Part shown: one piece after another, positions 15,848 to 24,477 of the stretch | How positions within the stretch are numbered: the first letter of the stretch is position 1 | Layout: the number at the start of each line of letters is the position of its first letter | Assembly: GCA_050246595.1 (NCBI GenBank) | Contig: JBFWVT010000041.1 | Coordinates: 1-43,872, forward strand | Reading direction: 5' to 3' | From: DATARH01 sp050246595 | GTDB lineage: Bacteria > Pseudomonadota > Alphaproteobacteria > ATCC43930 > CGMCC-115725 | Length of the DNA stretch: 43,872 bases | Notes under the pieces: model-generated | The model's input: the letters and a program-made list of their open reading frames with translations, nothing else | Told to the model about the DNA's origin: nothing | Databases searched by the model: none | Made by a program: the position numbers and the translations under genes

Positions 15848-17050
15848 TTACAGTATCGCGTCCGGCGACAGGCCCAGCAGCACCCGCCCGAACATCGCGC
15901 CGTTGATGTCCCAGTTCAGCACGAAATGCGCATTGGCGGCATGGATGTCGCGGAACATGCGCTGCAACGGGTTGCGGGCATAAATCGCGCCGCCGCCGGT
16001 TGCCCGGAACAGCGCATCGACGGCCCGCGTGCACATCGTCGCGGCATAGGCGCCGTCGCGGCGATAGCGGGCGCGCTGCTCGATGTTCGGCACCTCGCCC
16101 TCTCCCACGATCCGCGTCGCCTCGTCGCAATCGAGCAGGATCACCGCGCGCGCCATATCGACCAGCGCGGTGGCCTCGGCGAGATGGATCTGCAAGGTCA
16201 CAAAATCGGCGAGGTTGCGGCCGGTATAGTAGCTGGTGCGGGTGCGCATCGTCTCGGCGAAATAGTCGATCGCGCCCTGCGCGATCCCGAGCGAAACCGC
16301 GGCGATGCAGAACGCGAACAGGCTGACCGCCGGCAGCCGGTACAGCACCGCCGGGTTGACCTCGGCGCCCGGGTTGCGGCCGGCGGTGATCTGGTCCATC
16401 GCCAGGCTGTGATACTCGGGCACGAACACGTCATCGACCGCGACATCCTTGCTGCCGGTGCCGGCCAGCCCGATCACGTGCCAGGTGTCGATGATTGTGT
16501 AATCGCTTGCCGGCAGCAGAAAGATGCGCGGCTCGGCGGCGCCGGTCTCCTCGTCCTGCATGATCGCGCCGAGCAGGTTCCAGGTGGACGGATCGACGCC
16601 GCTCGAAAACGGCCAGCGTCCGCTGAGCCGGTAGCCGCCCTCGACGCGCCGGGCGCGACCACGCGGAAAGATCAGCGCCGAGCCGATCAGATTGTCCGGC
16701 GACTGGCCCCACACCTCGTCCTGCGCCTGTTGCGGGAACATCGCCAGCATCCAGTGATGCGCCGCGAGATTGGCCAGCACCCAGGCGGTCGAGCCGTCGC
16801 CCTTGCCGATGATCGAGACCAGCTCGACGATCGAGCGGAACGGCAATTCGCTCCCCCCCACCCGTCTGGGTTGCAGGATGCGAAACAGCCCGGCGCGGTG
16901 CAGATCCTCGATCGTCTCGTCGGGCAGACGGCGCAGTTCCTCGGTATGGCTGGCGCGTTCGCGCAATACCGGCACCAGCGCCTCGGCGCGCGCCAGCAGT
17001 TCCTGCAAATCGGGCGGCCCACCCGGATTTCTCGATTTGGCATTGGCCAT
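15848..17050 (-). CDS. Acyl-CoA-dehydrogenase-fold flavin monooxygenase (oxygenase component)
   Basis: 400 residues from ATG 17050 with AGAGGTGG upstream (a TTG lies one codon earlier). The fold is that of acyl-CoA dehydrogenases: a helical N-domain (LPDETIEDLHRAGLFRILQP), FPRGRARRVEGGYRLSGRWPFSSGVD in the beta domain, and a four-helix C-domain ending RMFRDIHAANAHF. The GYRLSGRWPFSSG segment and the lack of the dehydrogenase Glu pattern fit the HsaA/HpaH (group D) hydroxylases, which use reduced flavin from a partner reductase. That partner follows immediately. A phenol or other aromatic hydroxylation is typical of the group; the substrate is not deducible. It is the first gene of a four-gene operon. 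Confidence 0.88.
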   Translation of the reverse strand: MANAKSRNPGGPPDLQELLARAEALVPVLRERASHTEELRRLPDETIEDLHRAGLFRILQPRRVGGSELPFRSIVELVSIIGKGDGSTAWVLANLAAHHWMLAMFPQQAQDEVWGQSPDNLIGSALIFPRGRARRVEGGYRLSGRWPFSSGVDPSTWNLLGAIMQDEETGAAEPRIFLLPASDYTIIDTWHVIGLAGTGSKDVAVDDVFVPEYHSLAMDQITAGRNPGAEVNPAVLYRLPAVSLFAFCIAAVSLGIAQGAIDYFAETMRTRTSYYTGRNLADFVTLQIHLAEATALVDMARAVILLDCDEATRIVGEGEVPNIEQRARYRRDGAYAATMCTRAVDALFRATGGGAIYARNPLQRMFRDIHAANAHFVLNWDINGAMFGRVLLGLSPDAIL

Positions 17051-17070
17051 CAAACCACCTCTTTACCCGG

Positions 17071-17096
17071 CGACAATGTTGGCGCGTCGCGACAAT
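17071..17096. promoter_or_regulatory. Direct repeat CGACAAT in the divergent gap
   Basis: CGACAAT occurs at 17071-17077 and 17090-17096, 19 bp apart start to start, with the dyad-like GCGCGTCGCG between. It lies 21-46 bp upstream of the oxygenase start in the 159-bp divergent region shared with the gene at 17210. A regulator site is possible but unproven. Confidence 0.25.
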
Positions 17097-17209
17097 CCCG
17101 CAATTCTACGCGCAACGGCGTGATTTGTCTGCGCCGCGCCGCTCATCATAGAGTTGCGTCCAGGAGTTATATCGCGGCGGCGCGGGTCGCCGAACGAGCG
17201 GAGAACGCA

Positions 17210-17737
17210 ATGATATACATGGTCGAAATGGATTTCCCGCATCCCGAGCGTCTGGCGGAATGGCATGAATGGTATCTCGCGCATATCGGGGTACTGCTGA
17301 CCGTGCCGGGGTTCCGCGCGTCGCAGCGTTTTCAGGCGATCACCGCGACGCCGTCGCCCTATCTGGCCTTGCACGAGGTGGAATCGCCCGATCTGTTCGA
17401 CAGCGCCGAATACCGCGAGCGCGGCGGTCCGGCCTCGACCGGCGAGTGGCGCGCGCTGCACACCAACTGGCGTCGCAACCTGCTCGCCGGGCTCGACGAG
17501 ACGCCCGACGTGCCGCAAGGCAAATTTCTGGTCGTACTGCGCGACGCCCGCGACGCCGGGTTTCCAGTGGATGCGCCGATCGCGTGGCTGCGCGGGGTCG
17601 GTCTCGACGGCACGACCGGCGAATGCGGCATCGCAATCGTCGCCGATCCCGCGCCGCTTGTCGAAATCGCCCGCCGCGACGAGCGAGTGAGCGTCTATCG
17701 GCCGATCAGCGAAAAACTCCGCGCCGCCGCGTGTTGA
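17210..17737 (+). CDS. Hypothetical protein, tandem EthD/NIPSNAP-like barrel
   Basis: 175 residues from ATG 17210, with GGAG eight bases upstream; the longer upstream frame is antisense to the oxygenase gene. The first half (MIYMVEMDFPHPERLAEWHEWYLAHIGVLLTVPGF, then YLALHEVESPDLFDSAEYRE) has the strand-helix-strand order and WHEWYxxHI motif of EthD-like dimeric barrels. The second half (KFLVVLRDARDAGF... CGIAIVADPAPLVEIARRD) looks like a diverged repeat of the same unit. Such proteins accompany catabolic gene sets as small-molecule isomerases or accessory proteins. It is divergent from the flavin-monooxygenase operon. A similar short ORF starts at the right window edge. Confidence 0.7.
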   Translation: MIYMVEMDFPHPERLAEWHEWYLAHIGVLLTVPGFRASQRFQAITATPSPYLALHEVESPDLFDSAEYRERGGPASTGEWRALHTNWRRNLLAGLDETPDVPQGKFLVVLRDARDAGFPVDAPIAWLRGVGLDGTTGECGIAIVADPAPLVEIARRDERVSVYRPISEKLRAAAC

Positions 17738-17813
17738 CGCGGATTCGTGTTCTCCGACGACAACACACGGCGGCCGACACGCGTTGGTTAGCGAGACGGC
17801 AAGGGAGCAACAG

Positions 17814-18272
17814 ATGGAACCGTCGCTGCATATCGTCTGCCCGCATTGCGACACGATCAACCAGGTGCCGCGCGCTAGACTCGACCGGTCCAAAGGCGGT
17901 GGCCGCTGCGGCCAATGCCGTGAGGCGCTGTTCGACGGCCGTCCGGTCGCGCTCGACACGGCGCGGTTCGAGCGTCACCTGGCGAAAAGCGGCATCCCGC
18001 TCTTGATCGATTTCTGGGCGCCGTGGTGCGGGCCGTGCCGGATAATGGCCCCCGAATTCGAACGCGCCGCCGCGCTGCTCGAACCATCGGTGCGGCTGGT
18101 CAAGATCAATACCGACGAGGAGCCGGCGCTGGCGCAACGCTTCCGGGTGCAGAGCATCCCGACCCTGGCGCTCGCCTTCGAGGGACGCGAGCTGGCCCGC
18201 GCCGCCGGCGCCCGCTCGGCCGCGCAGCTCGCCGAGTGGACCCGCGCGGCGCTGGCCCGGGTGAGGGTCTGA
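17814..18272 (+). CDS. trxC: Thioredoxin 2
   Basis: 152 residues from ATG 17814, preceded by GGGAG; an ATG-like upstream codon in the same frame lacks one. The N-terminal zinc site (VCPHC, Cys9/12, and RCGQC, Cys32/35) followed by a thioredoxin domain with WAPWCGPC (redox Cys72 and Cys75) and the cis-Pro in QSIPTLALAF defines TrxC, not TrxA. It reduces disulfides in the cytosol, and in other bacteria it is linked to oxidative stress. It sits convergent to secA, with a terminator-like stem between. Confidence 0.93.
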   Translation: MEPSLHIVCPHCDTINQVPRARLDRSKGGGRCGQCREALFDGRPVALDTARFERHLAKSGIPLLIDFWAPWCGPCRIMAPEFERAAALLEPSVRLVKINTDEEPALAQRFRVQSIPTLALAFEGRELARAAGARSAAQLAEWTRAALARVRV

Positions 18273-18289
18273 CCGGCCAAGTTCGGACC

Positions 18290-18312
18290 GCCGGCGTCCC
18301 GCCGGCCTTTTT
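18290..18312 (+). terminator. Intrinsic terminator after trxC
   Basis: GCCGGC (18290-18295), loop gtccc, GCCGGC (18301-18306), then C and five Ts. It stands 18 bp after the trxC stop, in the gap to the convergent secA end. The left part looks derived from the GGACCG palindromic repeat family (GGACCGCCGGCG at 18285). Confidence 0.55.
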
Positions 18313-18342
18313 CCCGGAAGCGCCGGCCGGCCTCAGACGGTC

Positions 18343-21111
18343 TCAAATGCGGCCGTGGCAGTGCTTGTATTTGCGGCCCGACCCGCACGGGCAGGGGGCG
18401 TTGCGCGGTGTGCCGGCCCAGGGCGCGCGCGGTGCCGAGGGTCGCTCGCGCAACTCCGTGCCGGCGGCAGCAGCGGCCACCCGACCGCTCTCCCGCCGCC
18501 GGGCGCTGCCGTCGCCGGCAACCGGTCGCCGCGGCATTGGATCAGCCTCGGCCAGCGCCTCTTCCGGCTCGATGAAAAACTCCTCGGAATAGGACAATTC
18601 GCCAAACGGCAGCGGCTCCGGTTCCAGCGGCGCGTCCGTGCGCATTTCGAGATGGCTGAGCGCCGAGGTCACCTGCTCGCGCAGATTGACCAGCATCGTC
18701 TCGAACAGCTCGAACGCCTCGCGCTTGTATTCGTTGAGCGGATCGCGCTGCGCATAGGCCCGCAGGTTGATGCCCTGCCGCAGATGATCGAGTTGCAGCA
18801 GGTGGTCCTTCCAGATGTGATCGAGGAATTGCAGCAACAGGCTCTTCTCGGCCATGCGCAGCAATTCCGCGCCGAATGTGGCCTCCTTGCCTTGCATGTG
18901 CCGTTCGGCCGCCTCGGTGAGCCGCTCCTCGACCGTCTCCCGGTCGATGCCTTCCTCCTTGGCCCAGTCGGCGAGCGGCACGTCGAGCGCCAAGAGACGC
19001 AGGCATTCGGCGTGCAGCCCGGTGACGTCCCACTGCTCGGGCAGGGCGTTCTCGGGGATCGCGCGCGCGACGATCTGGGCGATCGTCTCGTGACGCATCT
19101 CGACAACGGTCTGCGCGACATTGTCGGCGCTCATGATCTCGCGCCGCTGCTCATAGACGACCTTGCGCTGGTCGTTCATCACGTCGTCGTATTTCAAGAG
19201 CTGCTTGCGGATGTCGTAGTTGCGCGCCTCGACCTTCTGCTGCGCCTTGGCGAGCGCCTTGTTGACCCAGGGGTGGATGATCGCCTCGCCGTCCTTCAGC
19301 CCGAGCCGCTTCAGCATCGACTCCATCCGCTCGGAGCCGAAGATCCGCATCAGATCGTCTTCGAGCGAGACAAAGAATTTCGACGCGCCGGGGTCGCCCT
19401 GCCGCCCGGAGCGGCCGCGCAGCTGGTTGTCGATGCGGCGGCTCTCGTGCCGTTCGCTGCCGATCACAAACAGCCCGCCGGCGCCGCGCACGACTTCGCG
19501 CGCCGCGTCGATCTCGGCGCGGATCGCGGCGGCGCGGCGCTCGCGCTCGGCTTCGTCGGCGATCAGCGCCAGCTCGCTCTTCAGCCGCATGTCGAGATTG
19601 CCGCCGAGCTGAATGTCGGTGCCGCGCCCGGCCATGTTGGTGGCGATCGTCACCGCGCCCGGACGGCCCGCCTGCGCGATGATAAAGGCCTCCTGCTCGT
19701 GATAGCGGGCGTTCAGCACGTTGTGATCGATCTTGTTCTTTTTGAGCAGCGCCGACAGCGCCTCGGATTTTTCGATGCTGACCGTGCCGCACAGCACCGG
19801 CTGCTTGCGCTCGCGGCACTCGATGACCTGGGTTACGATCGCGTCGAATTTCTCGCGCGTCGAGCGATAGACCTCGTCATCGGTGTCGTCGCGGCGCACC
19901 GGCATGTTGGTCGGCACCTCGATCACGTCGAGTTTGTAGATGTCGCCGAACTCCTCCGCCTCGGTCATCGCCGTACCGGTCATGCCGGCCAGCTTCGGGT
20001 ACATGCGGAAATAATTCTGGAACGTGATCGAGGCGAGCGTCTGGTTCTCGTTCTGGACCGTGACCCCTTCCTTTGCTTCGAGCGCTTGGTGCAGCCCCTC
20101 GGAGTAGCGCCGACCCTCCATCATGCGGCCGGTGAACTCGTCGATGATGATGATCTTGTCGTCCTTGACGATGTACTCGGTATCGCGCGCGAACAGTTTG
20201 TGCGCCCGCAGTGCTTGGTTTACGTGATGCACCAGCGACACGTTCTGGATGTCGTACAACCCCTCGGCATGCAGCAGCTCGTGCTGACGCAGCAGCTCCT
20301 CCATCTTCTCCTGACCGGTCTCGGTCAGGGTGACGGTCTTCTGCTTTTCGTCCTTTTCGAAATCCTCGGCGACGAGCGCCGGGATCAGCTTGTCGACCTG
20401 GATGTAAAGCTCGGAATTGTCCTCGGTCGGCCCCGAAATGATCAGCGGGGTGCGCGCCTCGTCGATCAGGATCGAATCGACCTCGTCGACGATCGCGTAA
20501 TGAAACGGCCGGTGGACCATCTCCTCCAGCCGGAACTTCATGTTGTCGCGCAGATAGTCGAAACCCAGCTCGTTGTTCGTGCCGTAGGTAACATCGCAGA
20601 GATAGTTCTCCTGCCGCTGATAATCGTCCAGCTCGTGAACGATGACGCCGACGCTCAAGCCGAGCAGCCGGTAGATCTGCCCCATCCACTCGGCGTCGCG
20701 CTTCGCGAGGTAATCGTTGACCGTGACGACATGCACCCCCTTGCCGGCCAATGCGTTGAGATAGACCGGCAGAGTGGCGACCAGCGTCTTGCCCTCGCCG
20801 GTCTTCATCTCGGCGATCATGCCGCGATGCAGCACGATCCCGCCCATCAGCTGCACGTCGAAATGGCGCTGGCCCAGGGTGCGTTTCGCGGCCTCGCGCA
20901 CCGTCGCGAACGCCTCTATGAGCAGATCGTCGAGTTCGGCGCCGTCCCGGAGCCGCTGTTTGAATTCGGCCGTGCGGGCGCGCAACGCCTCGTCCGAGAG
21001 TTTTTCAAGCTCGGGTTCCAGCTCGTTGATCCGATCGACCAGCGGCCGGAGGCTCTTGATGTAGCGATCATTGGCGGAGCCGAACAGCCGTCGGGCTAAG
21101 GCGCCGAACAT
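18343..21111 (-). CDS. secA: Preprotein translocase ATPase SecA
   Basis: 922 residues from ATG 21111 (MFGALARRLFG), with GAGG five bases upstream; five extra codons before it are less likely. Walker A is MKTGEGKT at about 102-109, the Walker B/DEAD-type box is DEVDSIL, and the nucleotide-binding fold 2 motif ATNMAGRGTDIQLGG is intact. The preprotein cross-linking and helical scaffold domains follow. The C-terminus carries the zinc motif CPCGSGRKYKHCH used for SecB and lipid contact. It powers Sec-dependent export through SecYEG. A Gly/Ala/Arg-rich linker precedes the zinc tail. It is the one essential gene in a stretch of accessory genes. The 294 bp upstream hold its promoter and a long perfect inverted repeat. 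Confidence 0.97.
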   Translation of the reverse strand: MFGALARRLFGSANDRYIKSLRPLVDRINELEPELEKLSDEALRARTAEFKQRLRDGAELDDLLIEAFATVREAAKRTLGQRHFDVQLMGGIVLHRGMIAEMKTGEGKTLVATLPVYLNALAGKGVHVVTVNDYLAKRDAEWMGQIYRLLGLSVGVIVHELDDYQRQENYLCDVTYGTNNELGFDYLRDNMKFRLEEMVHRPFHYAIVDEVDSILIDEARTPLIISGPTEDNSELYIQVDKLIPALVAEDFEKDEKQKTVTLTETGQEKMEELLRQHELLHAEGLYDIQNVSLVHHVNQALRAHKLFARDTEYIVKDDKIIIIDEFTGRMMEGRRYSEGLHQALEAKEGVTVQNENQTLASITFQNYFRMYPKLAGMTGTAMTEAEEFGDIYKLDVIEVPTNMPVRRDDTDDEVYRSTREKFDAIVTQVIECRERKQPVLCGTVSIEKSEALSALLKKNKIDHNVLNARYHEQEAFIIAQAGRPGAVTIATNMAGRGTDIQLGGNLDMRLKSELALIADEAERERRAAAIRAEIDAAREVVRGAGGLFVIGSERHESRRIDNQLRGRSGRQGDPGASKFFVSLEDDLMRIFGSERMESMLKRLGLKDGEAIIHPWVNKALAKAQQKVEARNYDIRKQLLKYDDVMNDQRKVVYEQRREIMSADNVAQTVVEMRHETIAQIVARAIPENALPEQWDVTGLHAECLRLLALDVPLADWAKEEGIDRETVEERLTEAAERHMQGKEATFGAELLRMAEKSLLLQFLDHIWKDHLLQLDHLRQGINLRAYAQRDPLNEYKREAFELFETMLVNLREQVTSALSHLEMRTDAPLEPEPLPFGELSYSEEFFIEPEEALAEADPMPRRPVAGDGSARRRESGRVAAAAAGTELRERPSAPRAPWAGTPRNAPCPCGSGRKYKHCHGRI

Positions 21112-21321
21112 GGGAACCTCGGACAAAAGCGGAAAGGAAGAACAGAATCGGAGCGCACGGCGACCGTTGACAGATAGGCCGCGACCGCCGGAGTGTCAAT
21201 TCGCCGGGCAGGCTCGGCCGGAACCGGGACATTTTCCGGAAAACACGCTGCACGGGCGGTTGTCACGCCGGCGCAAGCGGCACGATGGCGCAGGCCGACC
21301 CTGCACGATAGCTCGCAAGAC

Positions 21322-21375
21322 GCCCCTCACCCCTTCCCTCTCCCCGCAGGCGGGGAGAGGGAAGGGGTGAGGGGC
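21322..21375. repeat. Perfect 26-bp inverted repeat (CCCTC hairpin family, copy 3)
   Basis: Left arm 21322-21347 (begins GCCCCTCACCCC, ends CTCTCCCCGC), AG loop, right arm 21350-21375, an exact complement. It is the symmetric form of the CCCTCCCCC repeat family, whose other members have only one CCCTCACCC tail. It is located 30 bp after the hydantoinase stop, upstream of secA, where it could insulate the two genes. Confidence 0.75.
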
Positions 21376-21405
21376 AAAATCCGGCCCGCGCCACGACCCC
21401 TGGCG

Positions 21406-22836
21406 CTACACCGCCGGCCGCGCGCGAATCGCGTCCGGTATTTTCCGCGGCAGGAACTGCCCGTCGCCGAGATCGCCGCTGAATGTTTCGTCCTCGACGA
21501 CGATTTTTCCGCGCAGGATCGTCATCGACGGCCAGGCCGAGACCTCGTGCCCCTCCCACGGCGTATAATCGGTCTCGTGCAACTCCTCCTTGCGCAGCGT
21601 GCGCGCCTTTCCGGGGTCGAGCAGCACGATATCGGCGTCCGACCCGACCGCCAGCGCCCCCTTCCTCGGGTACATCCCCATGATCTTCGCCGCGTTCGAC
21701 GACACCAGACCGACAAAATCCGCCAGCGAATAACCGCGTTTGGTCACCATATGCGTGTACATCAAGGAAAGGCGCGGCTCGACCCCCGAATTGCCGCCGG
21801 TCGTGTCGTCGATCCGCCGCCCCTGCAATTTGACCCGCAGCGGACAGCACACCTCGTCGGTCGCGACGCACTGGATCGCGCCGTGGTTTGTCCCTTCCCA
21901 CAGCGCCTTCTGGTCCTCTGCATATTTAAGGCTCGGATAGGTGTGGTACATCTGCCCGCCCGGACGTTTGTAGTCCTCGGCCGTGTACAACATGTATTGG
22001 TGCAAGGTTTCGCCATAGATCGGAAACCCGCGGGCGCGCGAGTTCGCGATCGCCGCGACCCCGGTCGCGGCCGACACATGCACCATGTACAGCGCCGCGC
22101 CCTCGACATTCTCGGCCAGCCGGATCACCCGGTTGAACGACAGATCCTCGCTCAGCGTGTTATGCACCTCGGCCATGTTCTCGAAACCGGTCCGCTCCTC
22201 GCGGATCAGCTTTTCGTACATATGCATGACGATGTCGTTGTCCTCGGCGTGGATCGTCGTCAGGCCCCCCTCGCGCGCCATGATCTTCAGCACTTCCCAG
22301 ATATCGCCGAACTTGACCATGCGGCCCTGATTGACCGGCCTTATATCGGTCGTGAAGATTTTCGCGGTCGCGTGCCCTTCCTGCACCGCCTCGGGCAGCG
22401 CATTGAGCAGGTCCGGGGTCTGCGTGCCGCGCAGCATCAGGTGAAACCCGTAATCGGTATAGCAGGCGCCGGCGAATTCGCGCGTTCGCGCCTCGATCGA
22501 CTGCTGCAACGGCTGGTCCGGCGGGCACAGCGCGAAATCGAGCATCGTCGTCGTGCCGCCGTAGAGGGCTGCCTTGCTGACCTGCGACGGCGGCGCCGCA
22601 AAGACCGGCTCGTTCGACGGCCCGCCGAGGATCGGCATCCCGCAATGGATATGCGGATCGATCCCGCCGGGAATGACGACCTGCCCCGAAGCATCGACAA
22701 TCCGCCCGGCCCTGACCGCAGCCAGACTGCCGGGCGCGCCGATCGCGGCGATCTTTCCCCCTGAGACTCCAATATCGGCCGCCTCAGTCGAAGCCGGCAT
22801 GACCGCAGTGCCGCCGGTGATGATCAGATCGAACAT
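21406..22836 (-). CDS. Dihydropyrimidinase/hydantoinase-family cyclic amidohydrolase
   Basis: 476 residues from ATG 22836 with GGGAGAGG upstream. It has the amidohydrolase barrel with its binuclear metal site: DPHIH (His62, His64), the Lys of HATAKIFTT that is carbamylated in this family, HAED, VHVSAATG and the Asp of ATDEVCCP. The N- and C-terminal beta-sandwich parts (MFDLIITGGTAV; GSDADIVLLDP) frame it, and the length matches D-hydantoinases (about 460-480). It opens cyclic ureides such as dihydropyrimidines or hydantoins. No carbamoylase gene is adjacent, so whether it serves pyrimidine breakdown or a xenobiotic is open. Confidence 0.9.
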   Translation of the reverse strand: MFDLIITGGTAVMPASTEAADIGVSGGKIAAIGAPGSLAAVRAGRIVDASGQVVIPGGIDPHIHCGMPILGGPSNEPVFAAPPSQVSKAALYGGTTTMLDFALCPPDQPLQQSIEARTREFAGACYTDYGFHLMLRGTQTPDLLNALPEAVQEGHATAKIFTTDIRPVNQGRMVKFGDIWEVLKIMAREGGLTTIHAEDNDIVMHMYEKLIREERTGFENMAEVHNTLSEDLSFNRVIRLAENVEGAALYMVHVSAATGVAAIANSRARGFPIYGETLHQYMLYTAEDYKRPGGQMYHTYPSLKYAEDQKALWEGTNHGAIQCVATDEVCCPLRVKLQGRRIDDTTGGNSGVEPRLSLMYTHMVTKRGYSLADFVGLVSSNAAKIMGMYPRKGALAVGSDADIVLLDPGKARTLRKEELHETDYTPWEGHEVSAWPSMTILRGKIVVEDETFSGDLGDGQFLPRKIPDAIRARPAV

Positions 22837-22866
22837 GGCTTCCTCTCCCTTCAGAGCTTGGCCACG

Positions 22867-24288
22867 CTAGCTAGCCCTGGCGACCCTCCCAGACCGCAGC
22901 ACTGCCAGTCCGGCCAATGCCGCCAGCAGCACTTCAAACGTGCCGGGTTCCGGCACGCTTGTTGGTTGCAACGGGAATTCCATTGAGGCCACATACTCGG
23001 GGCCGGGTTTCGAGAAGCCGACTCCGACCGTGTAGCGCGAGGAGCTGCTTGTATTGCTCTCATCGATTAGGGCGAAGGTATACGGGTCTGGGCCGAACTG
23101 CGAGAAATCGATGAGCGTATCGAGCTGGACGGGCACCCGGAGGTCGTTGACCGCGAGGGTCAGCGTGGAGGGCGCCCCGCCCGATGCGGGCACGAGCAGA
23201 CTCGAAAACGGGTCAAGCGCGGACGAGAAGACGGTGATCTTCCCAGGGTCCAGGTAGGTGAGCGACTGACCGTCCTGCTGGAAGAAGTATGAGCTGAGGG
23301 ATTGGTTCTCCAAAGGCACGAGGTCGGTCGGCACGGTTTCGTTCTCCGGAGTTACGGGGTCGGTCGGCATATCCGGCAACGACAGGTCCTTAAGGCCGTA
23401 TGCGGCCCCGAGCTGGTCCACAGACGTCTGCTTTAGACCGAGCCAATAACCCAAGGCATTTGCCATCCCGCCCGTAAAGGGCGGCGTGGCGGGTAGATCC
23501 GTCGATTGGTTGCGTTCAGGATGGCCACTCCAAATATTATACCACTTTATGGCGCTATATAGGGCCCATGCACCGGCCCCGCCGAGGTTGGGCAGATCGT
23601 TCGGGTCGCCACCGTATTCCCATGGATGGGTAAGCAGCTGCCCACCGATGTACCCGCGGAGTACGTACTCCGCGTCACGCAGGTTCGGGTCCAGACTGGT
23701 CACCGCCGACTGCTCGCGCATACCGATCGCCAGGGACATCGCCGTCTGTGCGATTTTGAGGTTCGTGGGGTTGGCCACACCCGCAGCGGCCAGCTGGTCC
23801 CTGGCCTTCGCCACATCTGCGCTGATGTAGCGACCCGTCAGGCTGGCTCGCAGGTCCGCCGCTCCACCGATTGGTCCGAATTTCGGGTCGGTGCCGCCCC
23901 AGTACAGCGTCAGGGTGGTCGGCGCGGACTGGTAGACTCCGCCCGATTCGATCGTGAAGGACCGCTCACCGGCATTGGCGATCAGGCCGGAACCCACGAG
24001 CGTTCCAGAACTGGGAGTGTCAACCGTGATCTTGCCGGACCAGGAAAAGGCGCCCTCGGTCGGGCCGATGAACCTATGAAGTCCCCACGCGTCCAGATTG
24101 ATGACCGTGTCGGTCTCGGTGTGCAGGTAGCTTCCGATCGTCGTCGTTCCGGTATATTCGCCATCGAAGATGCCGGAGTAGTAGCCATCCAACACGAATG
24201 GGTCTGATCTAGCCTCGATCAGAAGTGAAAGCAAGGCAACGCTCGACAGCACCGCAATCCCCGCGCGGCGACGCACGCCTTCTCTCAT
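22867..24288 (-). CDS. PEP-CTERM sorted exported protein
   Basis: 473 residues from ATG 24288. A signal peptide is seen at the N-terminus (RRRAGIAVLSSVALLSLLIEARS). The C-terminus is a textbook PEP-CTERM tail: VPEPGTFEVL, a hydrophobic helix AALAGLAVL and the basic end RSGRVARAS. Exosortase would process it and release or anchor the protein at the surface. The body has strand-rich N- and C-parts and a middle (residues about 150-300) rich in Gly and Asn with helices such as LKIAQTAMSLAIGMREQ; I recognise no enzymatic domain. Codon usage looks less GC-biased than that of the neighbours, which suggests a different history. No exosortase gene is in the window. Confidence 0.8.
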   Translation of the reverse strand: MREGVRRRAGIAVLSSVALLSLLIEARSDPFVLDGYYSGIFDGEYTGTTTIGSYLHTETDTVINLDAWGLHRFIGPTEGAFSWSGKITVDTPSSGTLVGSGLIANAGERSFTIESGGVYQSAPTTLTLYWGGTDPKFGPIGGAADLRASLTGRYISADVAKARDQLAAAGVANPTNLKIAQTAMSLAIGMREQSAVTSLDPNLRDAEYVLRGYIGGQLLTHPWEYGGDPNDLPNLGGAGAWALYSAIKWYNIWSGHPERNQSTDLPATPPFTGGMANALGYWLGLKQTSVDQLGAAYGLKDLSLPDMPTDPVTPENETVPTDLVPLENQSLSSYFFQQDGQSLTYLDPGKITVFSSALDPFSSLLVPASGGAPSTLTLAVNDLRVPVQLDTLIDFSQFGPDPYTFALIDESNTSSSSRYTVGVGFSKPGPEYVASMEFPLQPTSVPEPGTFEVLLAALAGLAVLRSGRVARAS

Positions 24289-24364
24289 GGAATCTGTCCC
24301 CTGTCTTTTTTGTGGCTCCTACAAGCTTATGCGCCGCTGGATTTATTGTTGAGGCATTTGGGAT

Positions 24365-24397
24365 GTGATGACCCCGGCAAAAGCCGGGGGAAGCCTA
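24365..24397. repeat. ATGACCCCGGCAAAAGCCGGGG repeat copy
   Basis: The stem CCCCGGC, aaaa, GCCGGGG after GTGATGA matches the family at 9741 (TCATCCCGGCGAAAGCCGGGAT). It lies in the 189-bp gap between the PEP-CTERM gene start and the GFA gene stop. Confidence 0.55.
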
Positions 24398-24477
24398 TGC
24401 TGTCCGGTAAGCGAAGCAATGCCTTCGCGCTGCTCGGTCCAATCTACGTTCTACCGCCTCATCGGCGCGCGCGGGGG

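Noticed and set aside
18355..21099. 914-codon open frame antisense to secA
   Set aside because: Composition follows the reverse of secA in high-GC DNA; no ribosome site or family similarity.
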